From Variovorax sp. MHTC-1 (lineage in GTDB: Bacteria; Pseudomonadota; Gammaproteobacteria; Burkholderiales; Burkholderiaceae_C): a DNA stretch of 64,000 nucleotides. Below, piece by piece: positions 35,765-44,824 of this stretch; the first letter of the stretch is position 1; every line of letters begins with the position of its first letter. The stretch spans positions 1-64,000 of the forward strand of contig NZ_RWKI01000017.1 of assembly GCF_003984645.1 (NCBI RefSeq), in the 5' to 3' direction. The notes beneath the pieces are model-generated. The model searched no databases. It was not told the DNA's origin and worked only from the letters and a program-made list of their open reading frames with translations. A program made the position numbers and the translations under genes.

Positions 35765-37150
35765 ATGGCCACGCACTACGACGCATTGATCATCGGCAGC
35801 GGCCAGGCCGGGCCCTTTCTCGCGGCTCGCCTGGTGGAGGCCGGCATGCAGGTTGCACTGATCGAGCGCGAGCACCTGGGCGGCACCTGCGTCAATGATG
35901 GCTGCATGCCGACCAAGACGCTGGTCGCGAGCGCGCGCGTCGCCCACCTGGCGCGCCGCGCGCGCGACTTCGGCGTCGTGCTCCACGGCGCCGTAGGCGT
36001 CGACATGAAGGCCATCAAGACACGTAAGGATGCCGTGGTCGACAACGCGGTGAAGGGCCTCACGCAGTGGCTCGAAGGTATGCAGGGCCTGCGCCTGGTG
36101 CGCGGCCACGCGCGCTTCGTCGCGCCGCACGCGGTAGAGGTCGATGGCGAGACGCTGGAGGCGCCGAAGATCTTCATCAACACCGGCGGCCGTCCCGTGC
36201 TGCCGGACTGGCCCGGGCTCGACCAGGTGCCGGTGCTGACCAACACCTCGATGATGGCGCTGGACGTGCTGCCACGGCACCTGGTCGTCATCGGCGGCAG
36301 CTACATCGGGCTCGAGTTTGCGCAGATCTACCGCCGCTTCGGCGCCGAGGTCACGGTGCTCGAGTACGCTGATCGCCTGATCGCGCGAGAGGACCCGGAG
36401 GTGTCGCAGGAGGTGCAGGCCATCCTCGAGAGAGAGGGCGTGCGCTTCCTGCTCGGCGTGCGCGATGCGCGCGTGTCGAGTTCGGCCGACGGCCAGGGCA
36501 TCCGCATCGCGCTGGCGGCCGCCGGAACGGCGCACGAGATCGAAGGCAGCCACCTGCTGGCCGCGGTCGGCCGGCGGCCGAACACCGACGACCTTGGCCT
36601 GGAGCGCGCCGGCATCGCCACCGATGCGCGCGGCTTCATCACCGTCGACGCGCAGCTGCGCACCAGCGTGCCCGGCGTGTGGGCGCTGGGCGATGCGAAC
36701 GGCCAGGGTTCCTTCACACACACCGCGTACAACGACCACGAGATCGTCGCCGCCAACCTGCTGGACGGCGAGGCGCGCCGCAGCACTGAGCGCATCCCCG
36801 CCTATGCGCTCTTCACCGACCCGCCGCTCGGCCGCATCGGCATGACCGAGGCGCAGGCGCGGGCCAGCGGCCGTCCCGCCCTGGTGGGCGTGATGCCCAT
36901 GAGTCGCGTGGGTCGCGCCAAGGAGCGCGGCGAGACGCAGGGCTTCATGAAGGTGCTGGTCGATGCGAAGACGGAGCGCATCCTCGGCGCGGCTCTGCTG
37001 TGCATCGAAGGCGACGAGATCGTGCATTCACTGCTGGATGCGATGGCGGCCGATGCGTCGTACCGCGTGATCCGACGCTGCGTGCACATTCATCCCACGG
37101 TGAGCGAACTCATTCCGGCGTTGCTGGATGGACTCGTGCCGCTACGGTGA
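35765..37150 (+). CDS. Class I flavin disulfide reductase (mercuric reductase / dihydrolipoamide dehydrogenase-like)
   Basis: The protein has 461 residues; ATG follows GGAAAGG. FAD site: LIIGSGQAGPFLAARLVEAG. Redox-active disulfide: GGTCVNDGCMPTKTLVASAR (Cys-x4-Cys). NAD(P)H site: LVVIGGSYIGLEFAQIYRRF. Second flavin contact: GVWALGDANGQGSFTH. Active-site His/Glu at the C-terminus: HIHPTVSELIPALL. It has no N-terminal metal-binding domain and no C-terminal vicinal cysteines, so mercury reduction is unlikely; a thiol or small disulfide substrate is more plausible. It closes the cupin operon. Confidence 0.9.
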   Translation: MATHYDALIIGSGQAGPFLAARLVEAGMQVALIEREHLGGTCVNDGCMPTKTLVASARVAHLARRARDFGVVLHGAVGVDMKAIKTRKDAVVDNAVKGLTQWLEGMQGLRLVRGHARFVAPHAVEVDGETLEAPKIFINTGGRPVLPDWPGLDQVPVLTNTSMMALDVLPRHLVVIGGSYIGLEFAQIYRRFGAEVTVLEYADRLIAREDPEVSQEVQAILEREGVRFLLGVRDARVSSSADGQGIRIALAAAGTAHEIEGSHLLAAVGRRPNTDDLGLERAGIATDARGFITVDAQLRTSVPGVWALGDANGQGSFTHTAYNDHEIVAANLLDGEARRSTERIPAYALFTDPPLGRIGMTEAQARASGRPALVGVMPMSRVGRAKERGETQGFMKVLVDAKTERILGAALLCIEGDEIVHSLLDAMAADASYRVIRRCVHIHPTVSELIPALLDGLVPLR

Positions 37151-37253
37151 GGGGCTCAGGACGCTCGAGCGTTGCATACCACTGTCGCTACCGAAGAGCG
37201 AATGCGGCCACGCGATCAGTCAGAAGCAAGGCACCAATCAGCAATGAGATCTC

Positions 37254-38624
37254 TCATGGAGCTGAACGGTCGTTGCCGAGCATTTGCTGAGGCGCCTTCA
37301 CGACCGGCGCAGGCGAGCCGATTGTGCCCCCCACCATGTGCGCGGCCAGCGATTCGTAGAGAGGCCGGCTGATCATCCGCGAGACCAGGCTGGCCAGCAT
37401 GGCCGAGGCCATCAGGCTCAGCACCATCGAATGGCCGTCGACCATCTCCATCACGATGATGAAGGCAGTAAGCGGCGCCTGCGTCACGGCGGCAAGAAAG
37501 CCGGCCATGCCCATGGCGATCAACGCGGGGCCGAGCCCGGAACCGGCGAATTGGGCGATGCCATTGCCGATGCCGGCACCGATCGACAGCGCGGGCGCGA
37601 AGATACCGCCCGGCACGCCGCACCAGGCGGTGAGCCACGTGGCGATGAACTTGAGCAGCGTATACAGCGGTGAGAGCTCGTCGTGCCCGGCCAGCATCCG
37701 CTCCACGGCCTCGGACCCCGCGCCGAAGGTTACACCGCCCGTCACCAGGCCAATCACCGCCACCGCGAGGCCACCCACCGCAGCGAAGCGCACCGGCCAG
37801 CGCGCGCGCACGCGGTTCAGCCGTCCGGGCGCGCCGGTGAGCGAGGCGATGAGGAGCCGCGCGAACAAGCCGCCTGCCACGCCCGTCGCCAGCGCGACCA
37901 GCAGGCCCGGCCCCAGTGCGTCCCAGCTGATGTGGGGCACCTTGATCACGCCGAAGTAGCTGAGGTTGCCAAAAGCCGACACCGCGACCAGCCCGGCCAG
38001 TACGATCGCTGTGATGATGAGGCCGCTCGCGCGCGCCTCGAGCCGGCCGGACAACTCCTCGATCGCGAACACGACGCCCGCGAGCGGTGCATTGAAGGCC
38101 GCCGCAATGCCGGCCGCGCCGCCCGCCACCAGGAGGGCGCGCGCGTCGATCGGCGTGTCGGGCGAGAGCCAGCGCCGCGCGTGCTGCATCACGCCGGCCG
38201 CGACCTGCACGGAAGGGCCTTCGCGGCCGATCGACAGCCCCGCGGCGAGCCCCGCCACCGCGAGCCCGATCTTGGCGACCGTGAGTCGCAGCGACACCAG
38301 AAGATTGCGCCGTTCAGGCGGCAGGGCCGGATGCAGCGCGGCCTTGACCTGTGGGATTCCCGAGCCGGCAGCGCCCGGAAACCATCGTCGCGTGACCCAG
38401 ACAATCGCAGCGGTGATTGACGGGGTCCAAAGCAGGATCGCCCAGGGATAGGATCGGTGCAGGCTGTGGAACAGCTCGAAGACCCAGTCGCTTGCGATTG
38501 TGAACGCCACCACAAACAGGCCCGCAGCCACCGCATAGGCGAGAACAATGGCGCGGTCGAGCCAGATGCGGCCGCTCGAGAGTTCGGCGCGCAGGTTCTG
38601 CAGGAAATCGGGTTCACGGTTCAT
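37254..38624 (-). CDS. CLC-family chloride channel / H+:Cl- antiporter
   Basis: The 456-residue protein has the CLC signature loops: GAAGSGIPQVKAAL, GLSIGREGPSVQVAAGVMQH (gating Glu in GREGP), VFAIEELSGRLEARA (the inner proton Glu position in EE) and WCGVPGGIFAPALSIGAGIG. About ten to twelve membrane segments are seen. Both proton-path glutamates are kept, which favours exchange over a pure channel. There are no CBS domains. No strong ribosome site precedes the ATG. It is convergent with the flavin reductase operon. Confidence 0.92.
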   Translation of the reverse strand: MNREPDFLQNLRAELSSGRIWLDRAIVLAYAVAAGLFVVAFTIASDWVFELFHSLHRSYPWAILLWTPSITAAIVWVTRRWFPGAAGSGIPQVKAALHPALPPERRNLLVSLRLTVAKIGLAVAGLAAGLSIGREGPSVQVAAGVMQHARRWLSPDTPIDARALLVAGGAAGIAAAFNAPLAGVVFAIEELSGRLEARASGLIITAIVLAGLVAVSAFGNLSYFGVIKVPHISWDALGPGLLVALATGVAGGLFARLLIASLTGAPGRLNRVRARWPVRFAAVGGLAVAVIGLVTGGVTFGAGSEAVERMLAGHDELSPLYTLLKFIATWLTAWCGVPGGIFAPALSIGAGIGNGIAQFAGSGLGPALIAMGMAGFLAAVTQAPLTAFIIVMEMVDGHSMVLSLMASAMLASLVSRMISRPLYESLAAHMVGGTIGSPAPVVKAPQQMLGNDRSAP

Positions 38625-39071
38625 TGACGTTTTTCAATCTTGCAGCGGCATTGCGAGGAGGAGGCTTGTCCAAACCTGTGAACAAGAGCAATTTGCATGC
38701 TCACCCATGGCGCGACCTCGTTCACAAACCGCCGATGCATGGAACTGAAAGGCTCCGTAGCCGGTTCGCTCCTCATCTTCTGACGACGCGAAGAACGATG
38801 TTGTTGATGCCCGCATCGGCTTGACCTTGGCTCCTGCTGCGTCTCTGGACGAGGTCTGAAGCGACGACAACTACCAAGCGAATGCTCGGATTCACGCAAG
38901 GTCGGTTTGCTAGGCTACATTGAACGCCCTGCGCAACACAGTTTGAATTGTCCGGCGGGCTTTGCACCCGTCTTTGACTTTTCGTCCCAAGCGAGTTGGA
39001 CCGACACCGGTGTCCCTCCAGCTTCATTGCTCTTTTTTTCGACGCAGGATATGCGTGAAGGAAGGCACGGT
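38625..39071. other. Intergenic stretch, 447 bp
   Basis: I see no gene, RNA or clear repeat here. It must carry the divergent start signals of the CLC gene and the small acidic protein, but no convincing -35/-10 pair stands out. Confidence 0.5.
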
Positions 39072-39359
39072 ATGACCCAGACAAGCACTGCAGGGTCGGA
39101 AGACGCGACGCCATTGGAAGAGGCGCTCGCGAAGAACGTGGATGCCACCGAAGAGGTCAGGCGGACGGCAGACGAGTTGGCGATCGTCCGTGCAGTTCTG
39201 GACAAGGTGCCTGACGGAGCTCCACCCGAGGATATCGAGTTGGCCGCCGAACGCGCGGAAGAACTCGAAGGGGGTCTTTCCTCGGCGGCTGAAAAGCTTG
39301 ACGAAGTGAACGACACGCTGGCAGAGGAGCTGAAGGCTCGTGGAACGACGAACGGCTGA
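39072..39359 (+). CDS. Small acidic coiled-coil hypothetical protein (95 aa)
   Basis: The ATG at 39072 follows GGAAGG, so an upstream ATG in the same frame is rejected. The product is rich in Glu, Asp and Ala and almost wholly helical: EDATPLEEALAKNVDATEEV, RRTADELAIVRAVLDKV, IELAAERAEELEGGLSSAAE. It looks like a small coiled-coil protein. No family recognised. It precedes the lone receiver gene by about 80 bp on the same strand and may be co-transcribed with it. Confidence 0.65.
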   Translation: MTQTSTAGSEDATPLEEALAKNVDATEEVRRTADELAIVRAVLDKVPDGAPPEDIELAAERAEELEGGLSSAAEKLDEVNDTLAEELKARGTTNG

Positions 39360-39438
39360 GTGCCGCAACACGTCAGCGTGACCGCCTACACGGTAGCAGT
39401 AGGAGGCCCAGGATCATCGGGGCCGCAATGAGGCGGCC

Positions 39439-39810
39439 ATGTCTACCAAAACATTCTTGGTTGAGGACAGCGCGACAATACGGGCGAATTTGGTCCCCGC
39501 GATGCGAGAGCTTGCCGATGTCGAGGTCATCGCATGCGTGGAAACAGAGAGCGAAGCGGTCGCTTGGCTTGCGACGTACACCGGTGATTTGCACCTTGCA
39601 GTAGTAGACCTCCTGCTAAGAGAAGGTTCGGGCCTCGGCGTCACCAGGCACTTTAGGCGGGCACGCTCCCAACTCGCAATTGTGGTCCTCACGAACTACG
39701 CGACAACGAGTACACGTGGGCGGGCTATGGCAGCTGGCGCTTCTGCGGTGTTCGACAAGTCGACGGAACTGGAGGAGTTCTTCGCCTACTGCGCGGCGCT
39801 GTCGCGTTAG
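39439..39810 (+). CDS. Stand-alone receiver-domain response regulator
   Basis: The protein has 123 residues; ATG follows GAGGCGG. It consists of one CheY-like receiver: acidic pocket FLVEDSATIRANLV, phosphoacceptor in HLAVVDLLLREGSG (about residue 56), switch Thr in IVVLTNYATTSTRGRAM and Lys in ASAVFDKSTELEEFF. There is no output domain, so it acts by protein-protein contact. No kinase is next to it; a free-standing or hybrid kinase elsewhere, or one of the histidine kinases in this window, could supply the phosphate. Confidence 0.88.
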   Translation: MSTKTFLVEDSATIRANLVPAMRELADVEVIACVETESEAVAWLATYTGDLHLAVVDLLLREGSGLGVTRHFRRARSQLAIVVLTNYATTSTRGRAMAAGASAVFDKSTELEEFFAYCAALSR

Positions 39811-40002
39811 GTGAGCGGCGACGCACCTCGTGCTCGCTGGATCAGTGGGGCGCCGGGCGGGCTGGGAAGGGCTACAGATGCTGCGTTGACCCGCTTAACT
39901 TAACGGTAGGAGAATTCTTCGTGCACCGGGTGGTGCGCTCACCGGCGGAGTCGCGGGCTACCCGCGCCGATGTGTCATCCCAGCCCGCCGGAGGACGATG
40001 TG

Positions 40003-41049
40003 ATGGACGAAGCCAAGCTTAACGAGTTCATGGGCAAGCTCGTCGTCGACATGGGTGGCGCGGCCATCATGGCCAATGTGATCCTCGGTGAGGAACTGGG
40101 GTTGTACCGGGCGATGGCCGACGGAAACCCGGTGACGCCAGACCAACTGGCCGAGCGCACCGGTTGCAACGCCCGGCTCGTGCGTGAGTGGCTCAGCGGC
40201 CAAGCGGCGAGCGGCTACGTCGAGCACAACCAGGGACGCTTCAGGCTGCCCGAAGAGCAGGCCATGGCGCTGGCGCAAGAGGACTCGCCGGTGTACGTGG
40301 CCGGCGGAGCGGTCGTGCTTGCCAGCATGTACTTCGATAAGGACAAGGTGGTCACCGCAATGCGCGGCGACGGCGCGCTGTCGTGGGCCGATCACCATCC
40401 GTGCCTCTTCTCTGGAACCGAGCGTTTCTTCCGGCCCGGCTATCGAGCCCACCTGGTCAGCGAATGGCTGCCGGCGCTCGACGGCGTGGTGTCCCAGCTC
40501 GAGCAGGGCGCAAAGGTCGCCGACGTCGGCTGCGGTCATGGTGCGTCCACCCTGATCATGGCCAAGGCATTTCCGAAGTCGACCTTCCACGGATTCGACT
40601 TTCACGACCGCTCGATCGAACAGGCGCGCCAGCGCGCGGCGGACGCCGCCGTTGGCGAGCGGGTCCAGTTCACCCAAGCGACTGCACAAAGTTTCCCGGG
40701 TAGCGATTTTGATCTGGTGTGCTTCTTCGACTGCCTGCACGACATGGGCGATCCCGTGGGGGCAGCCCAGCGTGCGCACGAGGCGCTCAAGCCGGGAGGC
40801 TCAGTGCTGCTGGTCGAACCCTTTGCCAACGACGAACTGGACGAGAACCTCAATCCCGTGGGCCGGCTGTTCTACGCGGCGTCGACTTGCATCTGCACGC
40901 CCAACTCACTGTCGCAGGACGTGAAGCTGGGGCTTGGCGCGCAGGCCGGCGAACGCCGGCTGAGGCATGTCTTCGCTGAGGCGGGGTTCTCCCGCTTCCG
41001 CCGCGCGACCGAGACGCCGTTCAACTTGGTGCTGGAGGCGCGCAAGTAG
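40003..41049 (+). CDS. Class I SAM-dependent methyltransferase with N-terminal winged helix
   Basis: The protein has 348 residues; ATG at 40003 follows GGAGGA. An N-terminal winged-helix-like dimerisation part (LGLYRAMADGNPVTPDQLAE then CNARLVREWLSGQAASGYVE) precedes a Rossmann methyltransferase: KVADVGCGHGASTLIMAKAF (SAM loop), FHGFDFHDRSIEQARQRAAD, FDLVCFFDCLHDMGDP and ALKPGGSVLLVEPFANDELD. The architecture resembles small-molecule O-methyltransferases and the bacterial Rv2258c-type family. Substrate unknown. It stands alone. Confidence 0.85.
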   Translation: MDEAKLNEFMGKLVVDMGGAAIMANVILGEELGLYRAMADGNPVTPDQLAERTGCNARLVREWLSGQAASGYVEHNQGRFRLPEEQAMALAQEDSPVYVAGGAVVLASMYFDKDKVVTAMRGDGALSWADHHPCLFSGTERFFRPGYRAHLVSEWLPALDGVVSQLEQGAKVADVGCGHGASTLIMAKAFPKSTFHGFDFHDRSIEQARQRAADAAVGERVQFTQATAQSFPGSDFDLVCFFDCLHDMGDPVGAAQRAHEALKPGGSVLLVEPFANDELDENLNPVGRLFYAASTCICTPNSLSQDVKLGLGAQAGERRLRHVFAEAGFSRFRRATETPFNLVLEARK

Positions 41050-41659
41050 CACCCGGCCAAGCTCGCTGACGTGGGCTTCCAGCCACGCGGCTCGCGAGAA
41101 AGGATTCTGCTTCCGCTTGTGACCGGATTCTGCCGGTGCCGATGGTGGACCCGTGACGCAGCCCTGGTGTTCGTCGCCGCACGCCCTGCCACGACCCAAG
41201 CCGCCAGCCACTGAAATCTCGCGGGCCCAGCCAGATATCCTTGACGACCAGGGCCGCCGCTGCAGGCACCGGGCGAATCCGATGCGAAGCCGAGCACTCA
41301 TGGTGAACGTTTGATTCTCTGATCGGGCCCGTTTGTCAATACCGGGCTGTCTCTGTGTTGTGCGCACTGTGCTGGAATCGTCTCGGTGCGGGTCACGCTT
41401 CCCTACGCAGTCGGGGCCCTGGGCCTTCCGGCCAGGCGCTGCACGCATTGGTCAGACGGAGCGGAGAGCCACGCTTTTGGGCGCGCTTTGACGCGCAGCA
41501 GACGTTTGCGGCTTCATCCGGATCATCGTCTACCAATACCAGACGGAGCTGCTCTGCGGGCTGTTTCAGTGTCGAGGTTGGCCCTTGGCCCACGGCGCGT
41601 GATGCGCCGCCCGCCGTACAAGCATTGCCGCGTCGCTGCATGCGGCGTATGGTCCCCCG
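41050..41659. other. Intergenic stretch, 610 bp
   Basis: I see no supported gene; the open frames here lack ribosome sites and have biased composition. It should hold the promoter of the CHAT cassette. Short imperfect inverted repeats occur (for example around 41070) without a T run, so I do not call a terminator. Confidence 0.5.
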
Positions 41660-44434
41660 ATGGCTCGTGAAGAAGCACGAAAGGTGAGCAAGGCGGATGC
41701 GAGACATCATTTCGCTTTGGTGCAGCGTGCGCTCGCCGCAGCCAACGACGCACAACGCGACGAGGCGCTTGGCGAAGGCTTCGCGCGCTTCGGCATGGGC
41801 TTCGCCTACGCGCTGGGCGAACTCGCCAGGCTCGAGAACACGCCCGGGCCCTACACGGCGCTGAGCGAGGAATCGGGAGCTTTCTTGCTGCGCTGGATCG
41901 GCGGCGCTCGCCTCACCAAGCGCGCCGACGACGACGAGCGCCGCGTCGCGGTGGGCGAGGAGATGCTCCTGATGGCGCAGGGCCATGTACGCATCGGCGG
42001 CATCGTTGCGCGAGCGATCCTGTCGCTGCCCGAGTCGCACCCTCAGCGCGACCTGCAACGAGCCGAGACTCTCGTGCGGCAACGGCTTGGCGCGGCGCTT
42101 GACGAAGACGATCCTTCATCGTTCGTCTCGTCGGTGATCGACTTGCTCGATCATGGCCTTGCTGGCGAGGATGAAGCCGCGTCGCTCTATGAGCAGGCCC
42201 GGCAGCGGCTGCCCATCGAAGGCGAGCCGCAGCTGCCGCGCCGCCTGGACGTTGCGTCGCTCAAGTTTCACGCCAAGCTGGCGATCGAGGCGCGCGACGC
42301 CGGCGAAGCTTCGCGCCTCAAGGAACAGTCCGCTCTCGCGCGCCAACGCGCCGATACGATCGGTGCCGAGCCTTCGAGCGACCGTGAGCTGCGCCAGAGC
42401 CGCATGCTGCTCGCGATGCTGATTGACGTCGACGAGAGCGGCGCCGCAGTCGCGGCGACGGCCTGGGCTGCAGCGCGCAGCGGCGAGCTGGTGCCGGACG
42501 ACATTGACCGCATCGTCGCGTACCACGAAGGGCGCCGGCGCCTCGAACTCGGCGAGCACGAGGCCGCGGTGCAGCTCTTCGCACCGCTGATCGATGCGGC
42601 GCGCGACGACTACCTTGATGCACTGCGCGACGCCGATGTTCAGGACCGAGGTGAGCATTTCAGCAACCTGGCCACGCATCACGCCTTCGCGCTCGGCGCG
42701 CTTGGGCGCTGGGACGAGGCGCTGCGCGCGCTGGATGCCGCACGCAGCCTGCGCCTGCGCCAGCGCGGGTGGTTGCGCACGATCCCGCGCGGGCGAACGC
42801 TGCTGCGCCTCGAGCGTGAGCTGCATGCGCACGAGCGTGGCGCACCGCTTGGTTCGACGGCGACAGCCCCCGCCCCCGAACGCGCTGACGCCGGTGACCG
42901 CATGCACGGTCAGGTGTCGCGCCATGCACGGGTGTACGAGCGCTACCGCAGGCTGCGGCCGCAGTTCGATGCGTCAGCGCTGGTGTCGCCCGGCATCGCC
43001 GAAGTGGCAGCGGCGCTCGGTGAACACGAGGCGGTGCTTTCGATCGGCAGCGGTTTCAGGGGCACGCTTGCGGTGCTGGTGCGCCACGGCGACCGCGAGC
43101 GGCCGAGCCGCGCGCAATGGATCAGCGAGTGGACCCACCGCTATTGGATGCGTGTGATGGCAGGCGACGAGGCGCGCCCGGGTTGGCTCTTCGCGATGGG
43201 CGCGCCCGAGCTCGGCCTCGAACACGCCGCGGTGCTTGATGGTCTGCTCGCCGCGGTCGACGCCGACCTCGGACGCTGGATCGCGAAGGCAGCGCACGAG
43301 TTCGGTGTGCGCCGGCTCACGATCGTCGCGCACCGCTATCTGCACCTGCTGCCGTTCTGGGCGCTCCCTTCGCTGGCCGAGATCGAGATCGCGAGCGCGC
43401 CCAGCCTCGCGCACCTGCTGGCCTCACGTGCGCCGCGTCTGCCGAGCTCACGCCGCGCGGTGATCGTCGAGAACCCGACCGGCGATCTGCCGCTCGCCGC
43501 CGCCGAATGCGCAGCGGTGCAGAGCGCCTTGTGCGGCGCCGGCTTCGCCGTCGAACGCTTCGCGCACGAGCGCGCCACCGAAGCGCTCGTGGCACCCCCG
43601 CTGCGCCATGCGGGCGTGTTGCACTTCTGTGGTCACGGGCGATCGGAACCCGACCGCGACCGTGCATCGGCTTTGCTGATGCACGCGGGCGCCGGCGCGC
43701 TGGGCCTGCCGGGCGCCGACCCGCTCGGCGTGCTGGCCGCGGCCGCGGCCGCCGGGGCATGGGCGGAGCAAGGGGGCGGCCGGCGTCATACCGACATCGA
43801 CGGGCGCGGTCGTCTGCATGAGATACGGCGCGAAGATGGCACGCCGCTCGAGCGCAGGCTCGAATTCAGCGTCACCGGCACGTTGTGGACGTTGTACCGA
43901 GACGGCGCGCCGCTGCGCAGTGCCGAGCTCTGGTCGGCGGGCGACATCGGCGTCGGCGCGCGCTTGAACCGTCTCGGCGTGGCCTTTCTCTCGGCTTGTG
44001 AAACCGGCTCCGGCGGCTTTGAGCCGGTGATCGACGAATACGGTGGCTTGCCCGCGGCTCTTTTGCTGGCCGGCGTGGGCGCGGTGGTGTGCAGTTTGTG
44101 GCCGGTGCCTGAGTCGCTCACGCTGCTCGCCGCCGACCTGTTCTACCGCCGGCTCGCGGCGTCGGGCGACGCGTTCGACGTCGTGACCGCATTGCGCGAG
44201 AGCGCCGGCGCTTTGCGCGAGATGCCGCGCGACGAGGCACGCGCGCGGTTCTTGGAAATGCGCGAACAGCGCCTGCAGCCGGCAGCGCGCTTCATGCTCG
44301 AGGCGGCTGCGACCCGCTTGCAAGGCGGGCCCGAGCGCCCTTACGCTCACCCGGTGCACTGGGCCGCCTTTTTCGCGGTCGGCAAGCCGCAAATCCGTTT
44401 CGCGAAAGGAAGACACCATGGGACTACTCGATGA
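41660..44434 (+). CDS. TPR-CHAT cysteine protease (caspase-like)
   Basis: The protein has 924 residues. The first 450 or so are alpha-helical repeats of TPR type (for example HHAFALGALGRWDEALRALD). The C-terminal CHAT domain, about 560-915, has strands around AVLSIGSGFRGTLAVLVRHG and RLTIVAHRYLHLLPFWALP, the catalytic His in GVLHFCGHGRSEPD (about 655) and the catalytic Cys in GVAFLSACETGSGG (about 779), then GGLPAALLLAGVGAVVCSLW. Both active-site residues are kept, so a clan CD protease activity is expected. CHAT proteases act in regulated proteolysis, including type III CRISPR and gasdermin systems. The next gene overlaps by 17 bp. No clear ribosome site is seen before the ATG. Confidence 0.88.
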   Translation: MAREEARKVSKADARHHFALVQRALAAANDAQRDEALGEGFARFGMGFAYALGELARLENTPGPYTALSEESGAFLLRWIGGARLTKRADDDERRVAVGEEMLLMAQGHVRIGGIVARAILSLPESHPQRDLQRAETLVRQRLGAALDEDDPSSFVSSVIDLLDHGLAGEDEAASLYEQARQRLPIEGEPQLPRRLDVASLKFHAKLAIEARDAGEASRLKEQSALARQRADTIGAEPSSDRELRQSRMLLAMLIDVDESGAAVAATAWAAARSGELVPDDIDRIVAYHEGRRRLELGEHEAAVQLFAPLIDAARDDYLDALRDADVQDRGEHFSNLATHHAFALGALGRWDEALRALDAARSLRLRQRGWLRTIPRGRTLLRLERELHAHERGAPLGSTATAPAPERADAGDRMHGQVSRHARVYERYRRLRPQFDASALVSPGIAEVAAALGEHEAVLSIGSGFRGTLAVLVRHGDRERPSRAQWISEWTHRYWMRVMAGDEARPGWLFAMGAPELGLEHAAVLDGLLAAVDADLGRWIAKAAHEFGVRRLTIVAHRYLHLLPFWALPSLAEIEIASAPSLAHLLASRAPRLPSSRRAVIVENPTGDLPLAAAECAAVQSALCGAGFAVERFAHERATEALVAPPLRHAGVLHFCGHGRSEPDRDRASALLMHAGAGALGLPGADPLGVLAAAAAAGAWAEQGGGRRHTDIDGRGRLHEIRREDGTPLERRLEFSVTGTLWTLYRDGAPLRSAELWSAGDIGVGARLNRLGVAFLSACETGSGGFEPVIDEYGGLPAALLLAGVGAVVCSLWPVPESLTLLAADLFYRRLAASGDAFDVVTALRESAGALREMPRDEARARFLEMREQRLQPAARFMLEAAATRLQGGPERPYAHPVHWAAFFAVGKPQIRFAKGRHHGTTR

Positions 44435-44813
44435 GCTCATCGTGGGGACTGCGGCGGCGCACGACGCCGGCGTGGCCGTGGCCGTGGACGTGAGCGGCGC
44501 CAGCGATGCGCAGGTGCTCGGGACACTGGTCAGTACCTTCGGCGCCGACGATTCGTGTACCGAGATTCAGGTGCGGCGCGGAGGGGCGCTGCTCGGCACC
44601 GTGAACCGCGAAGCGACGATCGCGTTCGTCGGCGACGGCCTGAAGGGTGTCGGCGCATCCGACGCCATGGTGCTGCCGGGCGTGGGGAACTACAGCACCA
44701 CGAACTGGGTGTGCCCGCGGCACGGCTGCGGCTACTCGCTCGTGACCATCGTGTTGGACGATGCGCCGAACTGCGCGCGCCACCCCGACCAAACGCTTGT
44801 CCTGCAAGGCTGA
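44418..44813 (+). CDS. Small zinc-ribbon-like protein of the CHAT cassette
   Basis: The 131-residue protein overlaps the CHAT gene by 17 bp; its ATG follows GGAAG. The N-terminal part (GVAVAVDVSGASDAQVLGTL, STFGADDSCTEIQVRRGG) reads as an alpha/beta fold that I do not recognise. The C-terminus has a Cys/His set: WVCPRHGCGYSLVTIV (about 97-112) and PNCARHPDQTLVLQG (about 117-131), fit to bind one zinc. Overlap with the protease gene suggests a stoichiometric partner: a regulator, an adaptor or the protease substrate. No published equivalent is known to me. Confidence 0.75.
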   Translation: MGLLDELIVGTAAAHDAGVAVAVDVSGASDAQVLGTLVSTFGADDSCTEIQVRRGGALLGTVNREATIAFVGDGLKGVGASDAMVLPGVGNYSTTNWVCPRHGCGYSLVTIVLDDAPNCARHPDQTLVLQG

Positions 44814-44824
44814 AGGTTGCACCG